DNA of 64,000 bases from Cordia subcordata. Lineage: Eukaryota > Streptophyta > Magnoliopsida > Boraginales > Cordiaceae. The position numbers and the translations under genes are program-made. A model generated the notes under the pieces. It was not told where the DNA came from and ran no database searches. It was given only the letters and a program-made list of their open reading frames with translations. Below are positions 47,201-60,100 of this stretch, one piece after another; the stretch's first letter is position 1, and each line of letters opens with the position of its first letter. The stretch is taken from the NCBI GenBank assembly GCA_028554755.1, contig JAPTOF010000001.1, positions 41,249,501 to 41,313,500 on the forward strand, read 5' to 3'.

Positions 47201-47898
47201 ATGTGAAATCATATGAATTGCATTTCTTCACGACGAGGATGTCCTGATGAGAGTGTTTTTATTAGTTACTTTCTTGTTTTGGTTTTTCGGCAAAAGAAAA
47301 AAAATTCAGAACAAAAAGATACTTAATATTTTGTGTTTTGAAAAACAAGAAAGTAGAAACAAGCAAAAATAGAAAGAGAAAAAAAAAAAAGTGAAAGGAG
47401 AGAAGAATTAAAAAAAAAAAAAAAGAGTGCAACAAGAGGATGATTGGCCACTTCCAAAGAAAGATAATCTTTTAATAACTTTAACAATAAATTGAATATG
47501 TAATGATTTCAAAGTATATATGAAGTCAATGTCCGAGAATCTTTATAAAATTTAGTTCTATCTAAAGAGACTATAGATTTTTTCTTATCTTTTTTGTGTG
47601 CATTAAGATATTATTATTGTATTAATTATTATATATCCTTATGATTAATTTTTTGAATTTTTATAAAAATTTATGCATGGATATGCCCGATTAACTCATC
47701 AACACTAGCACTGTCCACTGTACAACTATTTTCATAAAATAACAATCACTTTCTCCTTTAATCTTTTTATTTATCTTTTCATAGTTATATTCTTAAAGTT
47801 TTTTTTTATGGACAGGGGACATGTTGTGCTCTTGATGTTTGTCAGTTAGTGGTTGGGTTGCGTCAAGTGTATCGGTGATCAAACACCACAGTTAGATT

Positions 47899-47905
<7 letters not shown>

Positions 47906-47951
<46 letters not shown>
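47906..47951. repeat. (AT)n microsatellite upstream of GEX2
   Basis: About 23 uninterrupted AT units, about 185 bp before the GEX2 start codon. Confidence 0.9.
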
Positions 47952-47952
<1 letters not shown>

Positions 47953-48134
47953 CTACCTCACATACATTTTCAGAAGTAAACAAATAAACCACTAACCCCT
48001 CATTCTTTTTTTCTCTCATAACTGTTGTCCTCTCTACAGTTACTTTCAACTCCTGCGTCTATATCCACACTTCATTATCAACCATTAATATGCTCTCTGT
48101 GATCAAACCATAACACCCCACGTAATCAACCAAA

Positions 48135-51100
48135 ATGTTCTCACCCAAAAACCTCCTCTTCCGTATTTTCGTTGCATTTCTCTTCATACTGTATGCTTTC
48201 AAGTCCACAAAATCAGGTATATATATATATATTATACATACATGTGTGTATATATACACATCATTAATAACCCTTTTACTTAGTCGCGACTTTTAAGTTT
48301 TTAACGTACAAACATGCATGCGATTATGTCTTTGGCTGTAAGTTGTTTTTGGTTTGTTTATGGTTTTTGCGAGATTACACATTTTGCTAGTTTTGAATTT
48401 CAGTTTTTTTTTTTTTGGTGGTGGTGACGTGGTGTTGCTGGGCAGTTTTGAATTTCAGTTGGCTAAGCGATAACCGATGCATTTCTCAATAACCCTTAGT
48501 CACCACTGTCGCATGGATTAATACGTGCGTACGGCATTGTCTCGTGTCACTCGTTAAGAATCGCGATGTTTTATTCTAGAATCGATTAAGCTATTCTCAT
48601 TTTGTTAATTTTTGGAAAAAGATATTTGTTTGTCGTATTACTATCTGCATATCTTGTCAAAGTTTTTAAGAGGAGAGTTATCCTTTTAGAGTAAATGATT
48701 TTTTTTTAAAATGTTAAGCATACATTTTAAGAATAGTAAATAACTTCTTTCTTTTTGGGTATTAACTTTTGAGAAATGCAAGAAAAATGTAAAGTAATAT
48801 TATGTAAAATAAATTAAAAATAATTGCAACTACTTCTTGTACTTGGAGTATAGCGGAAGCATTATGCACAGAGTTGACCTGTATAGGTGCAACTAGCTTT
48901 TTCCATTATTACTTCCCCATGCATACAAGTAAAAATGTAAAGTAAGATTATAGTAAAATGAAATGTAAGTAAGTTCATTCCTTCCACGCATCTCGTGAAC
49001 GTTAAGGTCTCGTTTGAATTGGTGTTTTTTCTTTTAACAGAAAAAAAAAAAAAAAACTTTCTTGATAGTTTTTCAAAAAAAGTACTTTGACTTGTTTCCT
49101 ATTAATGGCAATTTGGCCTGCCCTTGAAAAAAATACTTTTTTTAGAAGCTAAAAGTTCTGATTTTTAAAAAAATTATATTTAAACTTTTTTTGGAATTCA
49201 CAATTTTTTTGAGAACTAAACCAATAATAAATATTTTTTTAACAATCCAAACAAGCCCCAAGCTTCGACACTGAATTACCAATGACTAGCTTTTGGTTTG
49301 TTTATGGTGTTGCAGAGAGTCCAAGTATGCCAAATTTTGCATTCAGTTGGTTAAATGATAACAACACATTTATGGCTGGAGATGTGGCAACTGTAAAGGT
49401 TAAAGTGCTTGGAAATCTTGAAGCTGCAAAATACAAGTATCAATTTAGTCCTAACATCACAGTCAATGAGAAGATGGGCAATAGCTCCTATATCTCTTGG
49501 GTGACTTCACATTTTGATAATGGTGATGTTGAGAGTTGGAGGATTTCATTTGTTCCTATAATGGTTGGAGTATTCAATGTGCTCATCACTGATGATGACT
49601 TCCATGTGTTGGACTCCTCGTTGCATTTTGAAGTCCTCCCAGGTTTCCCTTTTTGCTTAATGCTTTTCACATGATGAATAATCTCTGAGGATGCTATTCA
49701 CTTTAATTTCTTGACATTGTGATATGTGCAATCTCCAATCTGTAGGGCTTGTTTGGATTAACATTTTTAAAAAAGTCCTGTTTCTAAAACTTTTAAAGAA
49801 AAATACTTTTATGAAAAGCTAAATACTTTAGCTTTGGGGAAAAAAAATTGAAATTGAACTCTTTCAGAGTTTTAGCTTTTCTTTAAAATTTAATCTAAAT
49901 ACTTATGATAAAAGTATGTGCTTTTTTTTTTTTTTTTTTAGGGAAAGAAGGAAAATTTTTTATAAAAAAAACCAATCCAAATTGGCCCATCGTTGGTTTT
50001 GTTAAAGATTTTCGCTTTGTATGTAGTTACTCGATTTTTTTATTATTGTCGACACAGATTTAAACACTTTGGACTGTTCATTTGGTTTGACTATTAGTCG
50101 AACTTGGTAATCATAAGCTAGTTATCATCTGGCAATGATTTGATTTATGTTATCCTTGGCAGCTGATGTTCATCAATAGTAGGACTTTTAGAAGAAGGGC
50201 CTGTTTGATTAATTTTCTTTTTCACGGGAAATTTTTTTTTTTCCCCTTAGAAAAGCATATCATTTTTGGAATAAGTATTTTGATTAGTTTTAAAAAGAAA
50301 TTAAATTTTTTTTTAAAAAAAGCTCAATGTCAATTTTTTCTAGAAGCCAGAAACTTTTTTAAGTTCTCAGAAGAGCACTTATTCAAAAGTTTTACAAAAA
50401 AAAAAACTTTTGGAAAAAGCCAATCCAGATGAGTGCTAAAATTGGTATGATTTAACTTTTCATCAACCACTGATTTTCTTGCCGATCGCAATGAAGGACA
50501 AATGTATCCAGCTAATGGAATCGTGTTGTGGATGGACGGAGTGAATGAGTTTATAGCTGGAACAACTGCTGTGGTTCTGCTACTCCCTAAAGATGCATTT
50601 GGGAATAATGTCTCTTTAGCAAATGGAGGATCAAACTTGTACAACTTTACACTTTCTGCATACAATGCAAGTGGTTTTGCTGCAAGCATACTTAATGTCA
50701 CCAATAAAGGCTGGAATCACCTAGGCTATCTCTGCATTGAGTTTATCCCAGCCACCACTGGAAGCCTCTTACTTTTTGTAGAAGTGGAAAACCAAACGTT
50801 GATGGGCTCGGCTCTGCAATTTAAGGTGAATCCAGGTGATTTTCTGCAAGCTTAACATCACAATATGTTGTAAGCATTTCAGCAGGAGAATAATAATCAT
50901 TTATCCGCATGTGCAAATTCAGACTTAGACATGAGGCCAGGACAGCTGAGTTGAAATTTGTAAGAAACCATGGTTGAAGAATTTTTCATTTAGTTGTCGC
51001 TTTTGCATGTGAGTTTATCAAACTGACCATGAAAGCTTTCCTTTTCTCTATGCACAATTCAAGCTGATTGGTAAAGTTATCTCTGAGTAGCTTAATCTCT

Positions 51101-54100
51101 TCTGCATAAGTTTGATACTAGTTAGCTAATTGATCTGTATTTCAGCCAAGGTAAAGTGGTTAAGAAGCTTAATAGTTTTATAAGCTTGCCTCCTTTTATC
51201 ATGTGAACCAGTCTCAATTTTTATTTCAATTTCTAGTTGCTGTTTTCTAGCTCTGCTGCACTTCTGATTAGTATGAAAAGTTCTATAAAGCTTTACGCAC
51301 GGTCTTATTATGGCTCTTTTGCTTGCCAAGACTGCTCCTGTTACTGATCAAAATATCATTTCTTGATTCATTCAGGATAAAATATTAAATTTTATTGAAA
51401 TTTTATTTTTCTCCTTTCATATAGGAAAAATCTCCGGAGTTATTATGTTACTTGATCTTTTAGTTGGCATTTGCCTAAAAGAATTTGTAACGCCCCATCC
51501 CACATCGGTTCTTTGTGAGATTTGTGTACACTTTATAATGACTTGGGTCCACTGCTACTGTTATCACCGGCTTAAGCATTTTGGGCCAGTTGGTTAAGTT
51601 CAAGCGTGGTGACAGGCCAGTAGTTGGGCCTGGGTCATTACAGGTGGTATCAGAGCAGGTTCTAGGCAGATTCCACGCTACCTGGGGTTCTGGGCTGTGG
51701 TTCTGTTATTGTGTTTGGGCCGCGGCGAGGACGTCGGGTCTTTAAGGGGGGGAGTTTGTAACGCCCCATCCCACATCGGTTCTTTGTGTTTGGGCCCCGG
51801 CGTCTCTGGGCTGTGGTTCTGTTATTGTGTTTAGGCCGCGGCGAGGACGTCGGGTCTTTAAGGGGGGAGTTTGTAACGCTTTCTGGGCTGTGGTTCTGTT
51901 ATTGTGTTTGGGCCGCGGCGAGGACGTCGGGTCTTTAAGGGGGGAGTTTGTAACGCTCCATCCCACATCGGTTCTTTGTGAGATTTGTGTGCACTTTGTA
52001 ATGACTTGGGTCCACTATTACTGTTATTACCAGTTTAAGCATTTTGGGCCAGTTGGTTAGTGTAACGCCCCATCCCACATCGGTTCTTTGTGAGATTTGT
52101 GTGCACTTTATAATGACTTGTGTCCACTACTACTGGTATCACCGGCTTAAGCATTTTGGGCAAGCTGATTAGGTTTAAGTGTGGTGGCAAGCCAGTAATT
52201 GGGCTTGGGTCATTACAGGTGGCATCAGAGCAGCCTCTAGGCAGATTCCACGCTGCCTGGGGTTCTGTTATTGTGTTTGGGCCGTGACGAGGACGTCGCG
52301 TGTGGTTTTGTTATTGTGTTTGGGCCGCGACGAGGACGTCGTGTCTTTAAGGGGGGGAGTTTGTAATGCCCCATCCCATATCGGTTCTTTGTGAGATTTG
52401 TGTGCAATTTATAATGACTTGGATCCACTACTACTGTTATTACCGGTTTAAGCATTTTGGGCCAGTTGGTTAGGTTCAAGTGTGGTGGCAGGTCACTAGT
52501 TGGGCCTGGGTCATTACAGTTAGGTTCAAGTGTGTTCTTTGTGAGATTTGTGTGCACTTTATAATGACTTGGGTCCACCACTACTGTTTACCGGCTTAAG
52601 CATTTTGGGCCAGTTGGTTAGGTTCAAGTATAGTGGCAGGTCACTAGTTGGGCCTGGGTCATTACAGTTAGGTTTAAGTGTGGTGGCAGGCCAATAGTTG
52701 GGCCTAGGTCATTACAGAATTAGTGTTGTCCTTGTAGATGATTGTCCTAGTTGTCGATAAACAAACCCGTTGTTTCTTACTGGTTAACTTTTTTTCTTTT
52801 CTTTTTGGTAAACCCCGCAGCCCCCTGGGATTGAATCTAGGACCTCATGCCTAGTTGGAGACAGTTTCTTCTTTTCTTTTTGGTAAACCCCCCCCCCCCC
52901 ACCCCTTTGGGATTGAATCTAGGACCTCATGCCTAGTTGGAGACAGTTTCTTCTTTTCTTTTTGGTAAACCCCCCCCCCCTACCCCCTTGGGATTGAATC
53001 TAGGACCTCATGCCTAGTTGGAGACAGTTTCAACCACTTGAGTTATCCTTTAATCTCTACCGGTTAACTTAGTTCTGTGCAATGAACTTACAGGACCACT
53101 GGTTGTGTCCAATTGTGAGGTTCAGTGGAATATCGACACAAAATTCTACCAATTATTCTCTGTGATGGAAGGGTTTATACACCAACTTGATCTGTATGGG
53201 AACCTTGTTCGGGGGGTCTATGCATTTGATGTTGAAGTTTTCGAGAAGGGAACAAATTTGTCTATGCCAGTTGCAGACTTGCTCTTTCAGGAGGTTACGC
53301 TGGGCATTCGGTCATTCTCTTTCAGCCTAAAAGAACCAGGGGACTTCATGCTCATGATATCTGATAAGGAGCAAAATAACCTTATTTCTAAAATGCCACG
53401 TGACTTTACAGTATATATAGGTGCATTTTCGTCTCTAATTTCATATTCTGCACTTGTCTTTCTGATTTCTATGTTATGGGTTCAATAAACATGTTCTCCG
53501 TCTGTTGCTGACCTCTGGAAGGGATTCCATCTACAGATGCTGATGGCTTTTGCTCTCAGTATTGCATTTAGAAATTGCTTAAGTATTTTACTGTTACCTC
53601 ATATTATCTAGTTCTTTGAACAAGTAACTGAGTTTCCATTAATTTAGTTACTGACTTTGAATAGGTTATTGCGATGGAATAAACAGTATTGCTAATGGCT
53701 CTGGTCTCAATCATTCTGTTGCCGGCAAAGTTGAACAACTTTCTGTTTTCTTGAGAGATGCTTATCTTTATCCTTCTCCAGTGGACATACAAACGATTCA
53801 AGTGGAAATTATGCTTGAATCCAATAATCAGTTTCTGCAAACTGTCATACGTCCACTGAAGATTGCTAATGGTAGAAAACATGTGTATTTCTATATCATG
53901 CTGTGGTGGTTATGAGTTGTAATCTCATATAGGCATGCTTGTGTGTTGCAGATAATTTGTCTATTGCAAAACTGAATAATGCAGCCATTCACGAGGGACT
54001 TGCTTTTGCACCAATGGATACCCCAAAAGATGATGTAAGAAGAATACCAACTATTCTTTGTTCAATAAGTAAATTAAAGAATATATGTGTTGATAATACT

Positions 54101-57100
54101 TGCGTTTTTATGCAGTCTTCGGGCAACTTAAAACTGAAGACAAGTGCCTTTGAAGTCATTTTCGTACCTGAAAAGATTGGGGTTTATGAAATTCGTGTGT
54201 TTTGTGGAAATATTCTATTAAATGGTGGTCACCCATTCAAAAAGGAAGTAACTGCAGGTTAAGCTTTAAGTTTCCTACATCTTTGGGATATACATTGCTT
54301 TGTAAGAAACTATTGACATTAAGGGGCACTAACACATAATTTTCTCTAAGTAATCTCAGTGTGGAAAATATATAAAACATAAAATATGGAGAGACAAATA
54401 TGAAAGTGCTGAAGATGATTGGAGCCACCACCAATGGTGGGTCTAGAAGAGAGAAAGACTCATAAAGATTACATTATGAATTGTTGATGTTTCATTAATA
54501 CAATAGAAGAGCCTATTTATAAGCATAATAACTTGGTGAGCAAGACTAGAAGCTAAACTAATAACGTAACTAGAATTCTAAGGAAATTGAATAATAAATA
54601 AACCAATTTGACTAATTACTTAATCTAGACCATTGCCTAATTTAATATCATAAGATAAGGAAATACATTAATAACTAAAATATTCTTCAACACTCAGGAA
54701 GCTGAGTTTAATATTGTTAAATAACAAAATAGCAAAGAAGTTATGGTGATGCATTTGTATTGTGTATTCTTGAGCTTGCATAACTAACGATGGCTTAATG
54801 ATGGTATCTTGGATAATGATGCTTGATCATTATATTTTAGCTGGGTAAATTGTTTTCTTTAGTGTTGGTTAAATGTGTTTTTCTTCGGATGTCTTTACAT
54901 TGTGTGTTCCCAAAAGAATTCAAAAACTTAATTCTCAAGCACCTAAGATGAATGTTCATTTATTTATTTCTGCAGGAAAAGTTAACATATCTTTATCAGG
55001 GGTTGTCAAATTTGCAACAAAAGTATCAAAGCTTATAAAGAATGAGATAGTAGTACAACTTATGGATTCATATTATAACCCAATCCTCTTGCAGCAGTCA
55101 AAGTTAAAATTGGAGATTGGTTCATTAAACAAATCTGGTTTTCAGACGTGGGAATTTGTTGATAACCAGGATGGATCTTATACTGGGAGCTATCTAGTAA
55201 AGGATGTTGGCACTTATGAGATTTGTGCTTCATTTGATGGAGAACGTTTCATGCCATGCCCCTTTGGCGTGCACGTGTACAGTAGTAAGTGCTGATTTGG
55301 ATTTTATAGCAAATAATTTCTGTTGATTCAGTCAATGATAGATACTGGAAATATATGGCATCTTGTGCTTGTTTCATTTAATCAAGGTTGTTCTTTGTCT
55401 ATGAAATTTAAAAATGTGTCTTGGTTTGATATGGTGCAACGACACAGCAACGTCTGTTTAATATCTTTGCTCCTTTGGAACTGGTTGGAGCAAGTTATAT
55501 TGAGATGAAATTATACGTATGCAACTTCAAAGTAGTTTGAAGTGCTTTATGAAGTTGTTTCCATCTCCTAATTCACTTAATAGAGAGATAGACAACCTAA
55601 TTTCTTGATATTGTTAAGAGTAGTAACAGATAGTTAGAAGTTAGTACTTGTAACTAAGTCAAAATCAACTCATTAAAGGAAGTTGATAGCTCAGCATTAG
55701 CTAGCAGTTAAGCTGTAACTAATTAATTATTATGTAACACTATGCCTGTAAATATATCAGGCATTGTACAGATTCAGTTGAGCACTGAAAATATCTCTCG
55801 GAGAAATCCCTTTATCACGGTATCATGAGTAGGTTCGAGACCTGGTTCTCTCTCTCTTGAGCTTCAAGCTCTCATCCATGGCTGCTTAACATTAATCCTG
55901 CCCACTTGTCTTCTCCATTCCCAGCCTTTCAGCTGAGCGAATACATTTTACAAACTTCATCTCACACAAATCTCTAATCTCTTCACACAAATTAGTGTTT
56001 TCAACATACTAAATTCATCATAACTTCTTCAATTTTACACTTCCAGCTCCTGAACTTTATCAGATTCATCCTCTAACTATTGCGAGTCTGTCTACTGGAT
56101 TCATTTTGTCTTCTCTGTAAGAAATCTGATTTTTCACCAAGTTCTCCTTTGTGACAAACACAGTCATGGTCTTGCCTTCTGATCAAGCTTTGTCTCCTAC
56201 AATAAAGCTATTACTGCAACATTTTCCGGTTTGGTCACCATCAAACTTGATTCTAACAACCATCACTTTTCGAAGACTCAATTTTGGTCATTTCTAAGGG
56301 CTTGTGGCTTACTCAGCCATGTCAGAGGGCATGTGCCTTGTCCTCCTTCACACATTCCCAGGCCAGATGGTTCTCTAACTCCAACCCTGAGTATTCTGTG
56401 TGGCAGACAACAGATGAATTTCTCAAGTGTTTCTTTGCTTCTGTTTCATTTTCTATGTTCTCTCGTCTATAATCTACCCATATCAACTGATATCTGGAAC
56501 ACAACTGACAAGAGATTTTAGTCGGGGAGTAGCACACATATATTAGCTTAGACATAGGCTGTATAACATCATCAAAGGCTCTAAAACTATTCAGGCTTAT
56601 GTAGATGAGGTGAAAGCCATAGCTGATGCCCTTGCTGGTGTTAATGAGCTATTGAAGGAAGAAGACTTGGTATACTACATACTGCAAGGTCTACTAGCAG
56701 CATTTGACTCTCTTAGGAACACTATAGTGTCAGGCCAAAACCTATCTCAATTCCTGAACTGACAGGTCTTTTTCTCAATGAGGAGCTGAATTTAGCCTTC
56801 AATAATAAGCTTCAGGTCACTGACTTTGCTACCTTAGACTTTCAAACTGCACTGTATACTAACCCTACTCCTCAAAGAGGTAGAGGTAGGGGCAGGTCTT
56901 TTAACAATTCTAACAGGGGCAACGGACAAAGAGGTCAAGGCAGAGTAGTCACCAGAGTACATCTAACACATCTGTGCCCGCTAATTCTCCGACTACTTCT
57001 ATGCCCAAGCTCTTCTATTAAATTTGTCACAAACCAAATCACAATGCCCTGCAATGTTGGCATAGATTGAATATAGACAATTACTTTTATGTGAAGCCTG

Positions 57101-60100
57101 ATCAAGTTGCTTTGACTGCTCAGGTTACTACTGGTCCTACCTCTGCTAACTCCTCCAGAGGGCCTTAGTTTTTGGACGTAGGGGCTGCTAGCCATGTTAC
57201 CTTTGATCCTCAGCAGCTGCACTACTCAGGCCTACAAAGGTTCATTCTCAGTGGCAGCAGGGAATGGAGCTCAACTTACTATCCCGAGTACTGGTTCTGG
57301 TATACTAAACCCCCATCTGCTAACCTTGTCATATCCAATCTCTTTCATGTTCTTGCATTATCGTCTAATTTGTTATCTGTCTATCAACTAACTAAAGACA
57401 ACAATAGCACTGTTGTTTGTACTTCTAAGGAAGTCGTCATTTTGGACGATCACTCCAATTTCGTGATATTCCAGGGCCTCTGTGATAGAGGTCTTTATTC
57501 TATTCCCCTTCAACTTCATCCTCCGTCTGCATCAACTCTAACCATTCTTCATTGTGTCTGCACCAATAAAGATTCTTGTGCTGACAGAGATTGGCATCTT
57601 AGACTAGGGCATCCTGCTAAACATGTTTCCAATGTAATAACTGCTTGTACCAATCAACAACTAGGATATTTTTGTGAGCATTGTACTGATTGTTCTGTAA
57701 CATAGGCACACAGGTTGCCATTTCCTATTTCAATTACAAAATCTTCTAAACCTTTTGATTTGGTACATTTAGATGCATGGAGACCATGCCCTATTGCTTC
57801 TTGTATGGAACATAGATATTACATCATCTTCTTGGATGATTTTACTAAATTTTCCTGGCTATATCCTCTGAAATCTAAAAGTGATGCCTATAATGCTTTT
57901 CTAGCCTTTTATTCTATGGTCAAGACTCAATTCCATATTGAAATTAAACTGTTTAGGATTGATAATGGGGGTGAATATGTTAATCACAAGTTTCACACTA
58001 TCTTCAGTCTCTAGGCACCATTCATCAAACTACTTGCCCTCGTACTCCACAACAAAATGGTAAAGTGGAGAGAAAATACCTCCACCTCGTAGAAACTACC
58101 TTGGCTCTTCTTAACCATAGAAAAATGCCCTCTAAATATTGGCTGGAAAGTCTTGCTTCTGCCAATTATCTCATTAATAGGCTCCCAGCACCTACACTAG
58201 CCAATAAATCTCCTTATGAATGCTTGTATGCAGAACTCCCAAATTACAATGCCTTAAAAGTCTTTGGTTGTTTGTGCTTTCCTTGGCTGAGACCATATTT
58301 TGCTCACAAACTAGAAAATAGGTTTAAGCCTTGTGTTTTCTTGGGCTATTCTACCACTAAAAATGGATATAGATGTCTGGATTTAGAAACACAAAAGGTC
58401 TATCTTTCCAGACATGTTAAATTTATGGAGAACACATTCCCCTTTGCAGTCTTAAATTAGCCTTATTTTTCTCTAACCACTACACAGTTTCCTTTTCATA
58501 TTCCTGCTACTTCACATGACAACAGATCCCTCCAATCCTCATCTGTCATTCTTATAGGAACTATACCTGTACTTATTCCAAAAGAACAAACCTCTGATTA
58601 TTAGTTCATGCCCACCCAATCTCCATCAAGCCAGTCATTGGGTAATTCTCCATCTCAGACTGACAGTTCCTCCCAAGGTATCCAGCAATCTTCTGGGTAG
58701 TCTGATACACCTATACAAACCCAAAACTCTGTCACTGATCTATCCTCATTCTTTCTTTCATCTGAATCCTCATCTGGATCTTTCCCATCTTAGAATGTAC
58801 ATCCTATGATGACCAGGTCTTAAACTGGTTCTTTGCCTCCCCCACTTTACCAACTCTATTTTTTAGAGCTTGTCTCTCCTGACATTGAGCCCGAAACCTA
58901 CAAACAGGTATCCAAATTGCCTTGCTGGCAGGCTGCTATGAGAGAGGAGTATGAAACTCTCATGAAATAGAAACACTTGGCAACTGGTATCCCCACCCTC
59001 TAATAGAAAGGCTATAGGGTGCAAATGGGTATTTAAAATTAAAAGAAAGCCAGATGGCTCTATTGCCAGGTATAAGGCAAGACTGATTGCTAAGAGGTTT
59101 CACCAAGATCAGGGGCTGGATTACTCAGAGACATTTAGCCCTGTGGTTAAAACTCCTACTATCAGGATAGTCTTAGCATTAGCTTTGATTTATAGGTGGC
59201 AACTTCATCAACTTGACATACCTAATGCTTTTCTCCATGGGAATTTATAAGAAGTGGTTTATATGGAACAACCTCAAGGTTTTCAGGACCTTACTAAACC
59301 TATTTATGTCTGCAAGCTCCAAAAGTCCTTACATGGCTTAAAACAAGCTCCAAGAGCTTGGTTTGCTAAACTGTCTTCTTTCCTGGTCCAATAGGGGTTT
59401 GTCAGTGCAACTGTAGATTCATCAGTGTTCAATATCAAGATTGCTAACTATAGATTAGTTGTCTTGGTCTATGTTGATGACATAATCATTACTGGCTCAT
59501 CACCTTTAGCTATTACAAGACTGGTTTCAGTTATGCATTCTACATTTGCTATAAAGTACCTTGGTAGACTATCTTATTTTTTAGGCCTTGAAGTCCAGGA
59601 AACTAGTTCAGGCTTAATTTTGCATCAGACAAGGTATGCTATTGATCTTATCAAGAGAGCAGGGCTTACTGATTGTAAACCAGTTGGTACACCCTCTGTT
59701 TCCAAATATGCTAAGTCAATTGAAGATGCAGCGGCTCCTTTCTCTAATCAAACATTATTCAGAAGCCTAGTTGGAGCCTTGCATTACCTAACTATGCAAG
59801 GCCTGACATTCAATTTTCTATTAATTCTATTTGTCAGAAAATGCAAGCCCCAACCAATGCAGATTTTGTTGCTTCAAAGAGGGTCATAAAGTATGTTAAA
59901 GGCACACTCTCAATGGGTTGAAGTTTACTCCTGGTCCACTATTTTTACAGGCCTGTTGAGATAGTGATTGGACCAGTGATGTTTCTGATAGAAAATCAAC
60001 TGCAAGTTATGTGTATTCTTGGGCTCAAATCTTATCTCCTAGTACTGTAAAAAGTAGTTTGCTGTGGCAAGGTCTTCTACAGAGGCTGAATACAGAGCCA

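Larger units (their letters stand above)
46872..48134. other. BCE2 3' region and GEX2 promoter region
   Basis: AATAAA at 47195-47200 is a candidate BCE2 polyadenylation signal. The rest holds poly-A tracts at 47379-47425 and the (AT)n run at 47906-47951 before the GEX2 start. No other gene recognised. Confidence 0.5.

Noticed and set aside
51742..52581. Several open frames of 70-115 codons over the repeat array
   Set aside because: They are Gly/Arg/Pro-rich translations of TRIM LTR and internal sequence and repeat with the array.
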